From contig JAPEVC010000108.1 of assembly GCA_027946555.1 (NCBI GenBank), positions 55,340-119,339 on the forward strand: 64,000 bases of DNA, given 5' to 3'. The DNA comes from Gnomoniopsis sp. IMI 355080 (lineage: Eukaryota; Ascomycota; Sordariomycetes; Diaporthales; Gnomoniaceae). A program made the position numbers and the translations under genes. The number at the start of each line of letters is the position of its first letter. The stretch's first letter is position 1. The notes below the pieces were generated by a model that was given only the letters and a program-made list of their open reading frames with translations, searched no databases and was not told the DNA's origin. Shown in pieces: positions 47,292 through 58,994 of this stretch.

Positions 47292-49555
47292 ATGGGGCTG
47301 CGTGTGACAACTTGGAATGGTGTGTTTGCTGTGTATACCTTTCTTGTATGTGTATGTAGCTGACGAATTGCGCAGTGAACGGTATCAGGTATGTATCCTT
47401 GATCCGGGTGTGCAAGAAAATGGTGTCCAGGACCCTCTTCTACCTCTGTTTGCAGCCGCGGACAGCCAGAGCTCACATACTCACCACATCTTTCAACAGG
47501 AATCCGTTCGGATACGCACCATGGAATCAAAAGAGGACATACGAAGCCATGTTTGAGATCTTGGATGCGGACATTGTGATCATGCAGGAAGCCAAGATCC
47601 AGAGGAAGGACCTGACCGATGACATGGTGCTGGTAAAGGGATGGGATGTCTTCTTTAGCCTCCCGCGGGACAAGAAGGGTAAGCCATCCTGCCCTTCTTG
47701 TACAATGCTTCTACTGATCTTTGGTTCTTCAATATAGGATACTCTGGCGTGGCTATATACACACGGAACTCCAAGTGCTGCCCCCTCCGCGCGGAGGAGG
47801 GCATCACCGGTGTCCTTTGCCCGCCCAAGTCCAGTACTAAGTTCAGAGACCTCCCAGTAGCGCAACAAATTGGCGGATATCCTCGAGATGACCAAATACT
47901 TGGGCCGGTCGACGAAGTGATGTTGGATTCCGAAGGCCGCACCGTCATCCTTGAATTCCCTGCCTTCGTCCTCATTGGCGTCTATGTTCCTGCCACACGA
48001 GACGACACGAGGACGGACTTTCGCATCGGCTTCCTCACTGCCCTAGATGCCAGAATACGCAACCTGGTTGCCATGGGCAAGCAGGTCGTCCTTGCCGGAG
48101 ACCTAAACATCATACGAAGCGACCTTGACACTGCGGGCTGCGCCGAGAGCCTCCGCAAAGAAGGCATGACACTAGATGAGTTCATGTCCACACCGTCCCG
48201 CCGCCTGTTCAATCAGCTTGTATTTGAGGGCCAGGTCATCGGAGAGAAAGACGAGGGCAGGGAGGAACCTGTCATGTGGGATATCACTCGGTGTTTCCAC
48301 CCCGACCGGACAGGCATGTACACCTGTTGGGAGACCAAGAAGAATGCTCGCCCTGGCAACTTTGGCAGCCGAATAGACTACATCTTGTGCACTGCCGGCA
48401 TCAAAAGCTGGTTCAATGACTCGGACATTCAGGAGGGTCTGATAGGATCTGACCACTGCCCTGTCTATGCTACATTGGCTGACCGTGTGAAGCACGAGGG
48501 CAAAGACTGCCACATCACGGACGTTATGAACCCTAGGGACATGTTCAAGGACGGTCAGCGTCTGCGCGATTGGAGTACCAAGGACCTGCTACCGCAGTCT
48601 GCCAAACTGTTGAACGAGTTTGACCGTCGTCGCTCCATCAGGGACATGTTCACCAAGAAACCTAGCGCCACCAAGGTAGAACAAGTCGCGGCAAGTACCG
48701 CCGCTGCTGGGTCCGACAAATTCACCAAACAAATTTCAAAGTCAGATCAAACCTCGACCACTAGACCAGTTCTAGCAGTACCGTCTCCAATACGCAGTAC
48801 CACCCAGGCCTCATCCAACGCCAATAGTCTGAGCCCGAACTCTTCCCACGTTGCTGCCTCGCCGACAGCTTCTCTCAAGCGTACAGTCTCTAGTACCTTT
48901 ACACAGCCGTCAAAAAGGACGAAGGCTACAACGACGAAGGACAAAAGCAAGCTCGGTGCCAACCAGAGTAGCCTAAAGGGCTTCTTCAAACCCAAAAGCC
49001 CAGCACTGAACAAGGCCGAGGAGCAACAAAAGGAGGGAGAACATGCCCAAGCGTCTGAGAAGGCCGTCGGCGCGGCAACACCGGCCTCACCCTCACCGAG
49101 CAAGCTGTCGGCAACTAATTCCTCACAAGTTGACGGCGCCGCTGATGCTGTGGGACAGGGTGACGAAGGCGACGACACATCTGGGCCAAATGAAGACAAG
49201 GTCTTCGACCCCATCGAATCCAAGGAGTCATGGTCGAAGCTGCTGGGGAAGAAAAGAGCGGCACCACTTTGCGAGCATGAGGAACCATGCATTAGCTACC
49301 AGACTAAGAAGCCTGGCGTCAACACCGGTGAGTACCCAAACCAACAACGCAACATCGTGAAGATTGACAATCTCACTGGATGGTGAGGTTGCGCTGAGCC
49401 AACCGCAGCGGTGTGGGCACGGGCACTGACGTTCAATTACAGGTCGCTCATTCTACATGTGTTCACGGCCGCTAGGACCATCGGGACAGAAGGAGAAGGG
49501 AACGCAGTGGCGATGTGGGACGTTCATCTGGCAGTCAGACTGGAAGGGAACATGA
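47292..49555 (+). CDS. APN2: AP endonuclease 2 (DNA-(apurinic/apyrimidinic site) lyase)
   Basis: Exonuclease III-family repair enzyme that cuts DNA at abasic sites and cleans 3' ends. Five exons: 47292..47319, 47376..47388, 47500..47678, 47738..49327 and 49443..49555. They give 640 residues. The second exon is only 13 bases and encodes the core of VNGIR. Catalytic landmarks are TTWNVNGIR, the metal-binding glutamate in MQEAK (Glu44), AGDLNI and GSDHCPVYA. After a Ser/Thr-rich linker comes a PCNA-binding motif, QSSLKGFF, at about residue 483. The C-terminal GRF zinc finger (about 575-640) has GRSFYMCSRP and QWRCGTFIW. This is the left border gene of the mating-type locus. Confidence 0.94.
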
Positions 49556-50406
49556 AGAGTGACTCTGTAGCTTAGGACATCCATCACATGGCTCACATTT
49601 GCACCTTGGGCTATTCGATTCGTGAATTATCTATCTTCATTGGCTTTCCCGAATTTTGAGGGAAAACAACTCGTATGAGGGTGCCACTTGGCGAGTCGAC
49701 ACCCTGGGTATCGTCCATCCTTGAACGCCGCCATGAACACCGTCCAATTTAATGCGACCTGTGAAACCTAGTGATCCATCCTTGCCCTGCCGTACTCCTG
49801 AAAAGAAAACCAACTCAATACAAAGATCCGCAAAGGGCTCGCCTGCGTCTCCAAACCGAGAACAAAAACCAGAATTTGGCTGAAGTGCTTGCCCGTCGTT
49901 CCCGGCGGAGCCTGGCTGCCCAAGGACAGGTCCGTACTGCTTCACCCAGCACATACCGAAAACAAGGCACTCTCCACCTTCTTCAATGTATCCGTCCTTG
50001 CTGTCGGAGGCGCCAACTCACACAATGTGCCAAATCGTTGGCTAAAGTGTTCCAACCGAATGTCACGAGGAGCGTTTTTCGGTGTGGGCGATATAAACCA
50101 TGGAATCTTGTGAAAAACGTGTAGTGTAATTGCGTAAAACGTCGTCAGTTGCGCTCAACCCACTTTGCGTTGCGTGTTTCGTAGAAGCTTTTGTGGTCGC
50201 TGCTGTATCATTCGTGCTGTAGGAGCTGTTGATCATTGACTTCGTGTAGGGAAAGACTGAAAAATAAGAAAGAATCGGAAAACAAAATCATAATGTGCCA
50301 TCTTGCTTGATGCTTTCAGGAAGTCAACCTGACTGCTGCTGATAATGAATCATCCCGAGAGATGAAGCTGTCACGATGAATCTGCAGTCGAGATTTGCCC
50401 CTAAGA
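49556..50406. other. APN2-MAT intergenic region
   Basis: 850 bases between the converging ends of APN2 and MAT1-2-1. The left idiomorph border probably lies in or near this stretch. No gene is supported; a 117-codon open frame at 49771..50124 looks random. Confidence 0.45.
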
Positions 50407-51403
50407 TCAAACTTCCAGCTGATCATCAGCATCGGTGTCGTCGGTGACAGGAGTGACCGTCTTCTTGGCGCGACGCTTGACGTCGCAGGACTTGCGAGGA
50501 GAGTACTTGTAGTCGGGGTGAACCGCCATGAATGCGGCTTTGATCTCGGCGGCCTTTCCGCGGTAGATGTCGCGAACCTCCTCTTTCTCGTTCTGCCACT
50601 GGCGGCCGATCATCTTGGCTATTGAGCGGTCAGTCTCCATTCTTAAGGTAGTTTGGGGAATGGTTATATGCGAAGGGAACATTGACTTACAGATCTCGTT
50701 GTTGGAAGCCTCGGGGTGGGCATCAGCAATCGTCTTGTGATGAGCAGCACGGTAGATGATGAATGGGTTGGGAGGACGGGGGATACGCTCAGCTGGCTTC
50801 TCGGTGACCTCGGTGACCTCAGGAGCCGGGAGGATCTGAGGACACTCACCACCGATGTTAGAGTAATCGGCGGTGCCAGGAAGCTGAGCCCAGGTCCAGC
50901 CAGGAGGCAGGCTGAAGTTGGGGATGAGGGGGTGGGCTCCAGTGCTGAGAGCGTGGATGTTGTTGTTGGGATCGTACTGCTGGAAAATGCGGATGGGGCC
51001 GATGAGGTACTTGTGGAAGGCGCCCAGGAGGTTCACGATCAGAGTGTCCTCGCCAACAACCTCACTGAAGAAAATATTAGTTTTGTTGTTGGAGAGCCAA
51101 ATCGGGAGATACGAACTCAAAGATGTGCGAGAAGATGTACTTCTGCTGTGCATCCAGGCACTCATACTCAGCAGCGTTGATGCCGGCAACCTTGGCAGGA
51201 TTGAACACGTGGAATTGAACTCCCACGCTGTCGACAAAGTCAAGAAACTCTTGACCATCGTTGTAGCTGTTGGCGATCAAGCCATTGGCATTGACTTGGT
51301 GGATGCAGGCTGCCAGAGTTGCGGAGACCATGAATGCAGGCGGGCGATCAAAAGCCTGAGACTGGGCCAGCTCCTCAGAGAGCCAAGCGTTGAGATCAGT
51401 CAT
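50407..51403 (-). CDS. MAT1-2-1: mating-type HMG-box transcription factor MAT1-2-1
   Basis: Master regulator of the MAT1-2 mating type, a nuclear HMG-box protein that controls pheromone and sexual-development genes. Exons 50407..50618, 50691..51064 and 51117..51403 give 290 residues. The N-terminal half carries family features such as NIHALSTGAHPLIP and LPPGW. The HMG box covers about residues 189-262: RIPRPPNPFIIYRAAHH, then ASNNEISKMIGRQW, then HPDYKYSPRK. The 72-bp intron 50619..50690 splits the serine codon of NNEIS, the diagnostic conserved position for MAT1-2-1. The first intron's donor is uncertain: GTTCGT (51116) gives a good in-frame join, and GTATCT is an alternative. APN2 and SLA2 flank it. 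An HMG box alone could mean MAT1-1-3, but length, N-terminal pattern and context favour MAT1-2-1. Confidence 0.92.
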
Positions 51404-52063
51404 GTTTGAAGCTGAAAGAAGAGTACGCTGGAATGGGCTGTGGGCTTGTCTTGGTGGTGTAGAGTTGGTAGGTCGCAATAGATACCAGATACAGAGCCGA
51501 AAGGTATCTTTGACGAGAGGGAGATGGTAGGGCAAAGGAAAAAAAGATGGGTGAGATCGAACACGCCAAATAATAAAGTCTGGTCAATGCGTGAATGTCT
51601 GAAGGTAAAATTTGGATCAGGTCAATTGGAAAAATTGTCATGAGAAGAGCGTGCCCAACTTCAGGAAGAACGGGAGAAGGAAGAAATTTGAAATTGTGGT
51701 GGTGCGTTGGAGAGAAAGACCTTAAGTATTCGCACGCTCTCTCATTAACAGATCCGGCGGCTATTGACGGTGGGGCGGAATGGACTTTTGATTTTTTTAA
51801 TTGGTCGTTTCGATGATAGGCACTCGAAGCTGCAGCCCATTTGAAATTCCATTGGGTTCTTATATTCGTCTTTGAGCTTCTATCAGACCGTCCGAAGAAG
51901 GCATGAGAATATGGTAATTGAAATTTCTTCATAGCGCTGTTGGGAAATGTGAGACTTTCGTGCAATTGGAGATGCTTTTGGGATGTCTTCAGCCACAGCT
52001 CCTAGAACGTATATTACCATGGTAACATTTCGGGATATGTCAAGGATATCGAAGTACCCGAAC
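51404..52063. promoter_or_regulatory. divergent promoter of MAT1-2-1 and the adjacent MAT gene
   Basis: 660 bases between the two divergent MAT-locus genes. Both promoters must lie here. It is AT-rich around 51540..51800 compared with the coding DNA. No known operator was recognised. Confidence 0.45.
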
Positions 52064-53107
52064 ATGGACTTCACACACTCCTTTTTAGAGGTACTCTAGC
52101 AAGAGCTTTAGAAGTCATCCAGAGGCGTCCGTATCACCCAGTCATTGAGCCTGTTGTACAGCAACAAATTGTAACTGAAACCGAGCGTCACACGTCCTCA
52201 GTAGACCTCGACAACGCTACCTGCATCTTGAACCATCTAGACTACCTGTATTCCAAAGACTACCAAGGAGGCGACCTGCCTAGGTAGCTTTGTTACCAGC
52301 GCCACAGCTAACCCGCAAGTTCGCCGCTTCCAAGATTTCCTGTAGACCTACAACCTGGACTTGATCGCGCTCGCTGATGGCTCAGTTGAGCTGCTTCAGA
52401 CGGCGCCCATCCTACCAGGTTCCATCCCCTCGGCTCGCGACCTCAGTGACTTCCAGCTGCTGAATGTAATGTTGCGCAACGGTTTACCCGTCGAGAAACC
52501 TCCGCAGCTCGGCAAGCAGATGGCAGAGCATTTCATGCACATCATGACCGTCAATACCAAGTCTGACAACATCACCGACGAGGGTGCTATTGACTCTGGT
52601 CGAGCCGTGATTGACTTCTCTCAGCAGCTGGACTACAACCCTATGGGTACCTGTGCCGAGCTCCTCCAGCTTGACCCCGCCGACGATGTGTTTGACATGA
52701 GCGTCAACGCCCACGACTGCGACGACATCGCCACCTTCGATCCTTCCAATATTCTGGCTGTTGGCCCTCAGACTGACCACCGCTTCCAGTGGGACACTAC
52801 CACTGCCCACTATGCTCAGCCCAGCTGTGGTGCTATCGACATCACTCACGTTGAGGATCATCCCAAGATCTACGACATCTGTCACTACCCTGACATGCTG
52901 GACAACATCAGTGGGCAGATCACTCAGCGCGACTTCGTGGCTGCAATGCCTGGTAAGACGAATTTCTACATTCCAGTCCACCTGAACTTACTGACAGTGC
53001 TTCCAGAAGACGATCAGGGCAAGTACAACGTTGACGACTTCAACATTGAGGAGTTCTTCATGCCCACTGCTTTCGACGAGCAGTTCCCTGGTTTCAACCT
53101 TGAGTAA
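52064..53107 (+). CDS. unrecognised MAT-locus gene (possible alpha-box-less MAT1-1-1 derivative)
   Basis: Second gene of the idiomorph, divergent from MAT1-2-1 and facing SLA2. The sure part is 52346..52952 joined to 53007..53107 over a 54-bp intron with GTAAGA, a CTGAC branch site and CTTCCAG. The 5' end is tentative: a first exon 52064..52090 (MDFTHSFLE, good ATG context) joins in phase to the acceptor at 52345 over a 255-bp intron, for 244 residues in all. The protein is acidic, with no transmembrane or zinc-finger features and no alpha box or HMG box. NGLPVEKPPQL followed by HIMTVNTK resembles, from memory, a stretch downstream of the alpha box in MAT1-1-1. The position next to SLA2 also matches MAT1-1-1 in the opposite idiomorph. 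The C-terminus NVDDFNIEEFFMP is highly acidic/aromatic, as in activation domains. Function unknown; the homology is a hypothesis. Confidence 0.65.
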
Positions 53108-55451
53108 GAGCAAACGCTTCACTGAATGGACATTGGGCAATAACTTGCGCTGGAAACGAGACATGAGGAACGAGCATAACGAACAAGTTTGTGTAAATCA
53201 AGGGGATCCCGGGGATTGCATCGGAAAATGGTCTGTTTTGCATTGCATACTGGACGCCAAGGCACGTCCAGCTTCACTACAGGATGCGGGTACAAGACAA
53301 GGGAATGGAATTTGCAAAGGCGTTGGGTGGCATAGCAATGATCAGAAAGGGGCCCATAGGAAATGACTATTTCTGCTCAGCCGGAATTTGCGCCCATCAC
53401 ATTCGCTGGCTCATGCCAGCTTCTTAGCCTGGCCGCCACACCAGACAAGTCCCTTGCATGGGTACAGGACGCCGTGAAATAAAGTCCTATATGCCTCGTA
53501 GCAAGGGTATGATGTGGTATCTTTGTGGCGCACGATTCCGCAGTCTTATTGGCAACGGAGCGGGTTCTTTGTCTTGGACGGTCTGGAGCGATCGCCGCCC
53601 CAGACGATGAAGTGAGGTCAAGTTCACGTTGCAGCTTAGGTAAGCACCTTTTTGCGGCTCTGCACCCCAAGTTCAGCGTTCCCGCTGCGGCGGCCCGCGT
53701 AGACTGTGGGACCCTGCAGGTGGATGTCTTGGACCCTGAACGCGCCAATACACCTTCCATCTGGCATGTTGCATGTGCTTCTGGATTTCACACAACACAC
53801 GCAAGGGCTGTTTCCGTGACTATTCTTAATCAGAGATGCGATTCTCTCAGTCGAGGTCTCGCGATGCGAGCGTCGTGTCAAGCTTCCAAGACGACCTGCG
53901 GAGTATTTCACATCCAAGTCAACCTCTCAAACCTTGTTCCATGTCCCTGTCACACTCGCGACCCACTCGGTCGACCGGGGAAAGAAGGGACCAACATACT
54001 ATCCACCCTTTCACCCTACCTACTTCGAGCTCAGCTTTACCATAGTGCCTGAGCCTTCTCGGGTATCGTCCAACAATATCGTGATCGAATAGATCCAGAC
54101 TAAGGGGGGGCCTTTGACATCTTGTCCCAATATGTCAGCATGACGGGTCAACAGACACACAACCAAGCTGTGCTAACTACAGCCAGGGCAAAAGTTCCGT
54201 GCGCGGCACAGCGCCACTGCAAGCATCTCGAGCATCCTTTGACACCACCACCCAAAGAGTTGGACTCGCACTAAGACCCCCAACCTTTCGCCCTGTCCGC
54301 CTGTGCAAGGCACATTCCAGCCGTCATTTGCCTTGCATTCCGCCGATTCCGTTCGTCCCGATCACCGGGCCGATAGTCCAATGCACCCAGCAAAGATTCG
54401 GGGCAACCTTGTTTTCCGGGGCAAATTGAACCACTCGGGTGCCAACTTCTTGTTTCTCTCTTTTTTCCTCTCCCCGCAGCCACGTCAAAGGTTTCAACTG
54501 AGGACGAGAGCCGCCCGTAAAATAAACATCCCGCCTGCATGCAGGAGATTGCTGCGACATTCCCCGTGCAGAGTACTTGCCCGGATGCTCCGGGTGTGGC
54601 GTCTCTTAAACCCCCAGGATGGAGGACTTACCGTCTCAGTAGTAGGCGGCGTAGCGGAACTTTGGGACGGAGGCTACTCACGGGCTGCACGACTTATCAA
54701 TTTCAGGCAGGGAGGCTGCAATTTCGATGCGAGGAGTGGGCAAGGGAAATGTCTCGTTCTCTAGACAGGCGTCTTTTGGGCCAGAGAGCTAAATCTCACG
54801 CCACTCGGTCTTTGAGGAGCTGGAGTGGACGAGGCAGACTTCTGCAGCCCGGGGATAGGGGATCACTGCCGGTGCTTAACACCTGTCTTGCTAATGCTGG
54901 GCCCTGGCATTTGTAGGGGCTGCTTGTATGATGCAATATTTGGGCAAGTTGTGACGAGGAATCTCAGTCCTCGATCCTCGGTGCCGATATGTTACTCCAT
55001 TGACGGTCGTTTCACCGCACGGTACGTCCGCCCAGGGGAGGGTGCAACATGGGTTTGCATACAGGCCTGCAAAGAATGCAAACGTGCTGCGTTGCTGCTG
55101 TATGACAGCGACGCGGGACCGCGCATTGCACTTCCCAACCAGATAGAATAACTATGCCGGATTTCTGGGTTCGGGACTACGCTTGAAGGATACATGGACC
55201 AATGATTCATTCTGCTGCCTCCTGCCACCAGCCTCGCCTGAAGGTCGGCCCTCATCGGTGATCTTATATAACAGGGACTGTAGTATCCCAAGGAACATAC
55301 CTATCACATCCATGTCTTTCAGTGAGCCAATGTCTGCCCAGGGGCGCGAGCCTTGTCCAGCATCTGTATCCTCACTACGCCACCAACGAGTGCATGCACA
55401 CGCACATGTACGCATGCCCGGTAATTCGACCCCAGCATGTTCTTGCACCCC
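53108..55451. other. MAT-SLA2 intergenic region
   Basis: 2.3 kb between the converging ends of the MAT-locus gene and SLA2. The right idiomorph border is expected here. Open frames of 175 codons (53525..54052) and 153 codons (54303..54764) show no recognisable domain and no plausible splice partners. Confidence 0.45.
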
Positions 55452-58400
55452 TTACTCTTCCTGGTAAGAGATCTTGCGCATCTCGCCAAGCCTGTGTCTC
55501 GCTGCATTGAGCGAATTCTCGAGCTGTAGGATCTCGACCTAAATGGCGGAAAGACACGAAGCATCAGTAATCCGAGTCCCAATTCAATTGAGCGGCCACT
55601 GCTGTCGTGATGTAAGGGAGAGATACTAACCTGCTGCTCCATCTCCCGCACCTTGAACTCGTGGGCCCCGAGCTTGGAGTAGTCGACCTGGTCTTCCTCG
55701 CCCTGGCGGTCCTTGATCATAGCCTGCACCTGGCGCACCAGGGAGCGGCACGCCGCACCGACCGCTTTGGACGCCTGCTCCAGGTTGTCCTGATTCTTGC
55801 TCATGAAGCCGGCCTTCACACGCGAAGCAGCCACAAGCTGGGCAGTCGACGCTGCCACGTCGTTGGACGCTACAATCAGCTGCTCAGGGCTGTTACGGTT
55901 CGACAACACGCCGTCGGCTGTCTCAATCAACCTGTTGGTTGAGGTCGCGACAGCCTTCGCTGCGGAGATAAGCCCTTCCGTCCATCGATTGTTCTTCTTG
56001 TAGAATGCTGTCTTCGAAGATGATCCGCGGCCGGCTGCCACGATCTCTTCTTGTGTGGCGGCTGCTGCCTTGATAAGTCGCGCAATGGCATCTGTGATGG
56101 CCATGGCCGCATCAAGAATAGAGTCGTTCACCTTGAGCTCGTATGTGGAGTAGCCATCTCGAGGCTTGTTCCTAAGTTTGAGGAGGCGCGCCGCCGCCGC
56201 AGCGATGGCATCGGCGGCCTTGCTCAACTCATTCTCCACGAGCTCGCCCAGATCACCCTTGTTTGCCAACTTGCCGAACCCAGGAGCGAACGTTTCCACC
56301 AGCTTGTTCAGCTTCTGCAGGTTGAGCTGGACATCGTTCATGCTATTGACGACCACGTCCGTTTTCTGCATCGGGTCCATGCCCTCCAGACGGAAGCTCT
56401 GGAGTCCTCTGAAGAATTTGACCGTCGCCTGTGCAGATTGACGAGCACCGCTGATCAATGAATCACTCTTCTTTTCATCTGTTGCGAGACGAGTGAGGCC
56501 TTTCGTATTGTTACAGACATCGGCAATGGAGCTGGAGTATACATTGATGGCCTTGATCAAATCGCCGTAGGCAGCATTAGGGCCGTCGGCAATGAAGTTG
56601 TTGAAAGCAGTCGCAAATTCCACGGCGCTCGCTGATGCCTTCTCGATTTGGGACAGTACATATGATGGTGAGGCGTTTTGGTTTCCAGCCTGCATAGTTG
56701 AGTCGAGCTCATACATCGCATCGTCGACACGAGATACACCGCTCTGGAGCACAGAGTCAATGATCTCATTGATCTTGTCGAGGTTCGCCATGATCAGAGC
56801 GTCAATCTGGCCATCGATGACGTGGTCGGTATCTCCCTGGCTCATCTTGAGCTCGTTGAGCTCCATCAGCGCCTGATCCATACCAGCTTTGTAGACCTCA
56901 AGCTCCTCCTCTTTGTCACGCAGGAGTTGCTCGAGATCTGTGCTGCCATTGCGCATCTTGTCCTGGGCTTCTTCGAGTGCACGGCTCTTGTTGCGCAGGG
57001 CCTCTTCAAGATCCGCCATTTCGCGGTTATACTTGGCAAGCATGGTGGAGAGCTCATTACCCTTTTGCCGCTCGATGTTATCAGCGCGATCCATGGCCAT
57101 GCGTAGCTCTCGCTTCAACTTCTCAACCTCGTCCTTGTTGGACCCGTTGAGTCTGTCCTTCTCATGAAGCGCCCGGTCCCTTTCGCGAATCATATCTGCC
57201 AGCTCGAGGTTCTTTGTCTTGATCTCGCGCTCCAGCTTCTCTCGGCGGTCAATCGCTTCTTGAGCCGAGGCCGCTTTGAGCTGCACAGACTTGAACTTTT
57301 GGAGTAGGTCCAGATGCTCATGACGCAACTGCGAGTACAGCTTGGCCAGCGCTTCATACTTGGTTCGCCATGTGTTCACCTGCTCCTGAAGTGCGCGGAT
57401 CTGATCATCCTTGCTCCCAAGCTGCTGGCCAAAGTTACCCTGAATATTCTGCAGCTCCGCCTCTAGAGCCTTGACTCGCTGGTCATATTGCTGGAGCATA
57501 AGTTGGTCCCGCTCGTACTGAGCTCTGGCATTCAGGTTCTCTTGTTCTAGCTCTGCAAGCCGCCCCTGGGTAAAGGATTGGGCCTGCTGAGCCATCAGCG
57601 CTTCTTGTTGCAGACGCTGTTGCTCTGCCAAACGACGCTGTTGCTCCTCAAAGTCCATTTGCGCCTGCAAAGCAGCCTGCTGCTGAGCCTGCTGTTGGGC
57701 CAACTGCTGCGCCTCCAAGACACGCTGCTGCTCTTCATATTCTCGATTCTGGCGCTCGAGCTCGTTCTTCCAGAACTCTGAAATTTCGTCCGGCTCATCT
57801 GTTCTTGGCGCTTGCACCGGAGTGGGAGCCCGTTCAATTTCTTGCTTTGGCCTGGCAGGCAGTTTAGGCGCATTCTCGTCCTCGGAAAGCAGGTTTGGGG
57901 GATCTTGCGGCAGCTTTGGTATGGTGATCAGGGATGTGAGATAACGAAGATTTGAGCATTCATAGTAGAATTTCACCAAACGATAATGTTGAGCATCGTA
58001 TCGGGATCGGAGCGGGTCCAACACATCGACGTCGGGTGTCATGTTGTGCATGGAACGTAGCATACTCGTGATGAACTTGTAGATGCCATAGCTCTCTGCT
58101 ACAAGTGGAACCAAAGCGGAAATTCGGCACTCGTTGTTGCCCACATTGCGGAAGTGGGAGAAAATCAGCTTTTGGAACTGATCTATCTTGTCTTGCAAAG
58201 TCATAAGGTCTGTGATCGTCTCGTAGCCCTCATTTGGATCGTTTGTGGCCTTTAAACTCAGGTATTCTTCGTACTCGAAGGTTCCGTTGAATTCGGGGTG
58301 TTGCTGATGGAACGACAGCTTCGCCAAGAGGAAATAAACGTATTCTCTGATCAATGGTCCATATCCGCGCATGCCCTCGCCGGCCATACCCCTATTGAGA

Positions 58401-58994
58401 CTTTCGATCCATCCTCGGTTCGCCAGGGCTTCTCGGATCACATGCGGGTGGCCTTCTTGAAGGACCTTGTGGACGGTGATGAGGGCTTTGAAGGTCTGGA
58501 CTTCATCGGCGAGAATGGGCTGTCTATAGAAGGTCGTCAGCTAGAAGTTCAAATACGTCGCTGTCTCTGATTTCCTTTTTCATCTGTTCCTGGTGAGAAT
58601 GACACCTTCCCTTCCTGCCACGAATCTCTTTAGGGCAGGCAAGTCATCCTCCCTTCGCAGCAAGCTCTCGTTGTCCAAATAGCATTCGTCGAAGTTGGCA
58701 ACAGCGTGGTACATCGAAGAGGGCCGGGAGCATGGACGTACACTTTCAAGCCAGCCCAGAAGGAAGCGCCGGACTTGTGGTCCCATGTGTAGACGATGCA
58801 GCTGCGCACATGTTTCCGCTTAGGGGCGGATTCATCGGGGCTGGTGGCCTTCTTGATGTTGATCGCGAGTTCTTGTTCGGATCTGTGATGACGAAGAACG
58901 CGTTAGCACTCCATCAGGAAGGTCAGGGAAGCCCGTAGACTTCAAGATGTAAAGAGGCGCACTTGGTGTGGTCATGACTACGAATAGCCGCCAT
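55452..58994 (-). CDS. SLA2: endocytic adaptor SLA2 (HIP1R/End4 family)
   Basis: Clathrin- and actin-linked adaptor at endocytic patches of the plasma membrane. Four exons by coordinate: 55452..55538, 55631..58523, 58742..58882 and 58963..58994. They give 1050 residues, the usual length. The N-terminal ANTH domain binds PI(4,5)P2 and contains KRKHVRSCIVYTWDHKS and DEVQTFKALITVHKVLQEGH. A Gln-rich coiled coil runs from about residue 290 to 620. The C-terminal talin-like I/LWEQ actin-binding domain (about 800-1045) ends in an amphipathic helix, MRKISYQEE. The first exon (MAAIRSHDHTK) is a short inferred one with donor GTGCGC; it is the least certain part. SLA2 is the right border gene of the mating-type locus. 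Confidence 0.93.

Noticed and set aside
50407..51403. HMG-box gene as MAT1-1-3
   Set aside because: The length of 290 residues, the HALSTGAHPLIP-type N-terminal half and the lack of MAT1-1-1 with alpha box or MAT1-1-2 beside it fit MAT1-2-1 better.
53525..54052. 175-codon frame between the MAT gene and SLA2
   Set aside because: No domain or splice evidence; overlapping frames on both strands suggest chance.
55319..55630. C-terminal extension of SLA2 by read-through of the last intron
   Set aside because: Splicing 55539..55630 gives the conserved C-terminal helix ending MRKISYQEE; the read-through tail is unlike any SLA2.
58580..58786. Small minus-strand frame within the SLA2 intron 58524..58741
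   Set aside because: It lies across the exon-intron boundary of a well-supported SLA2 structure and has no independent support.
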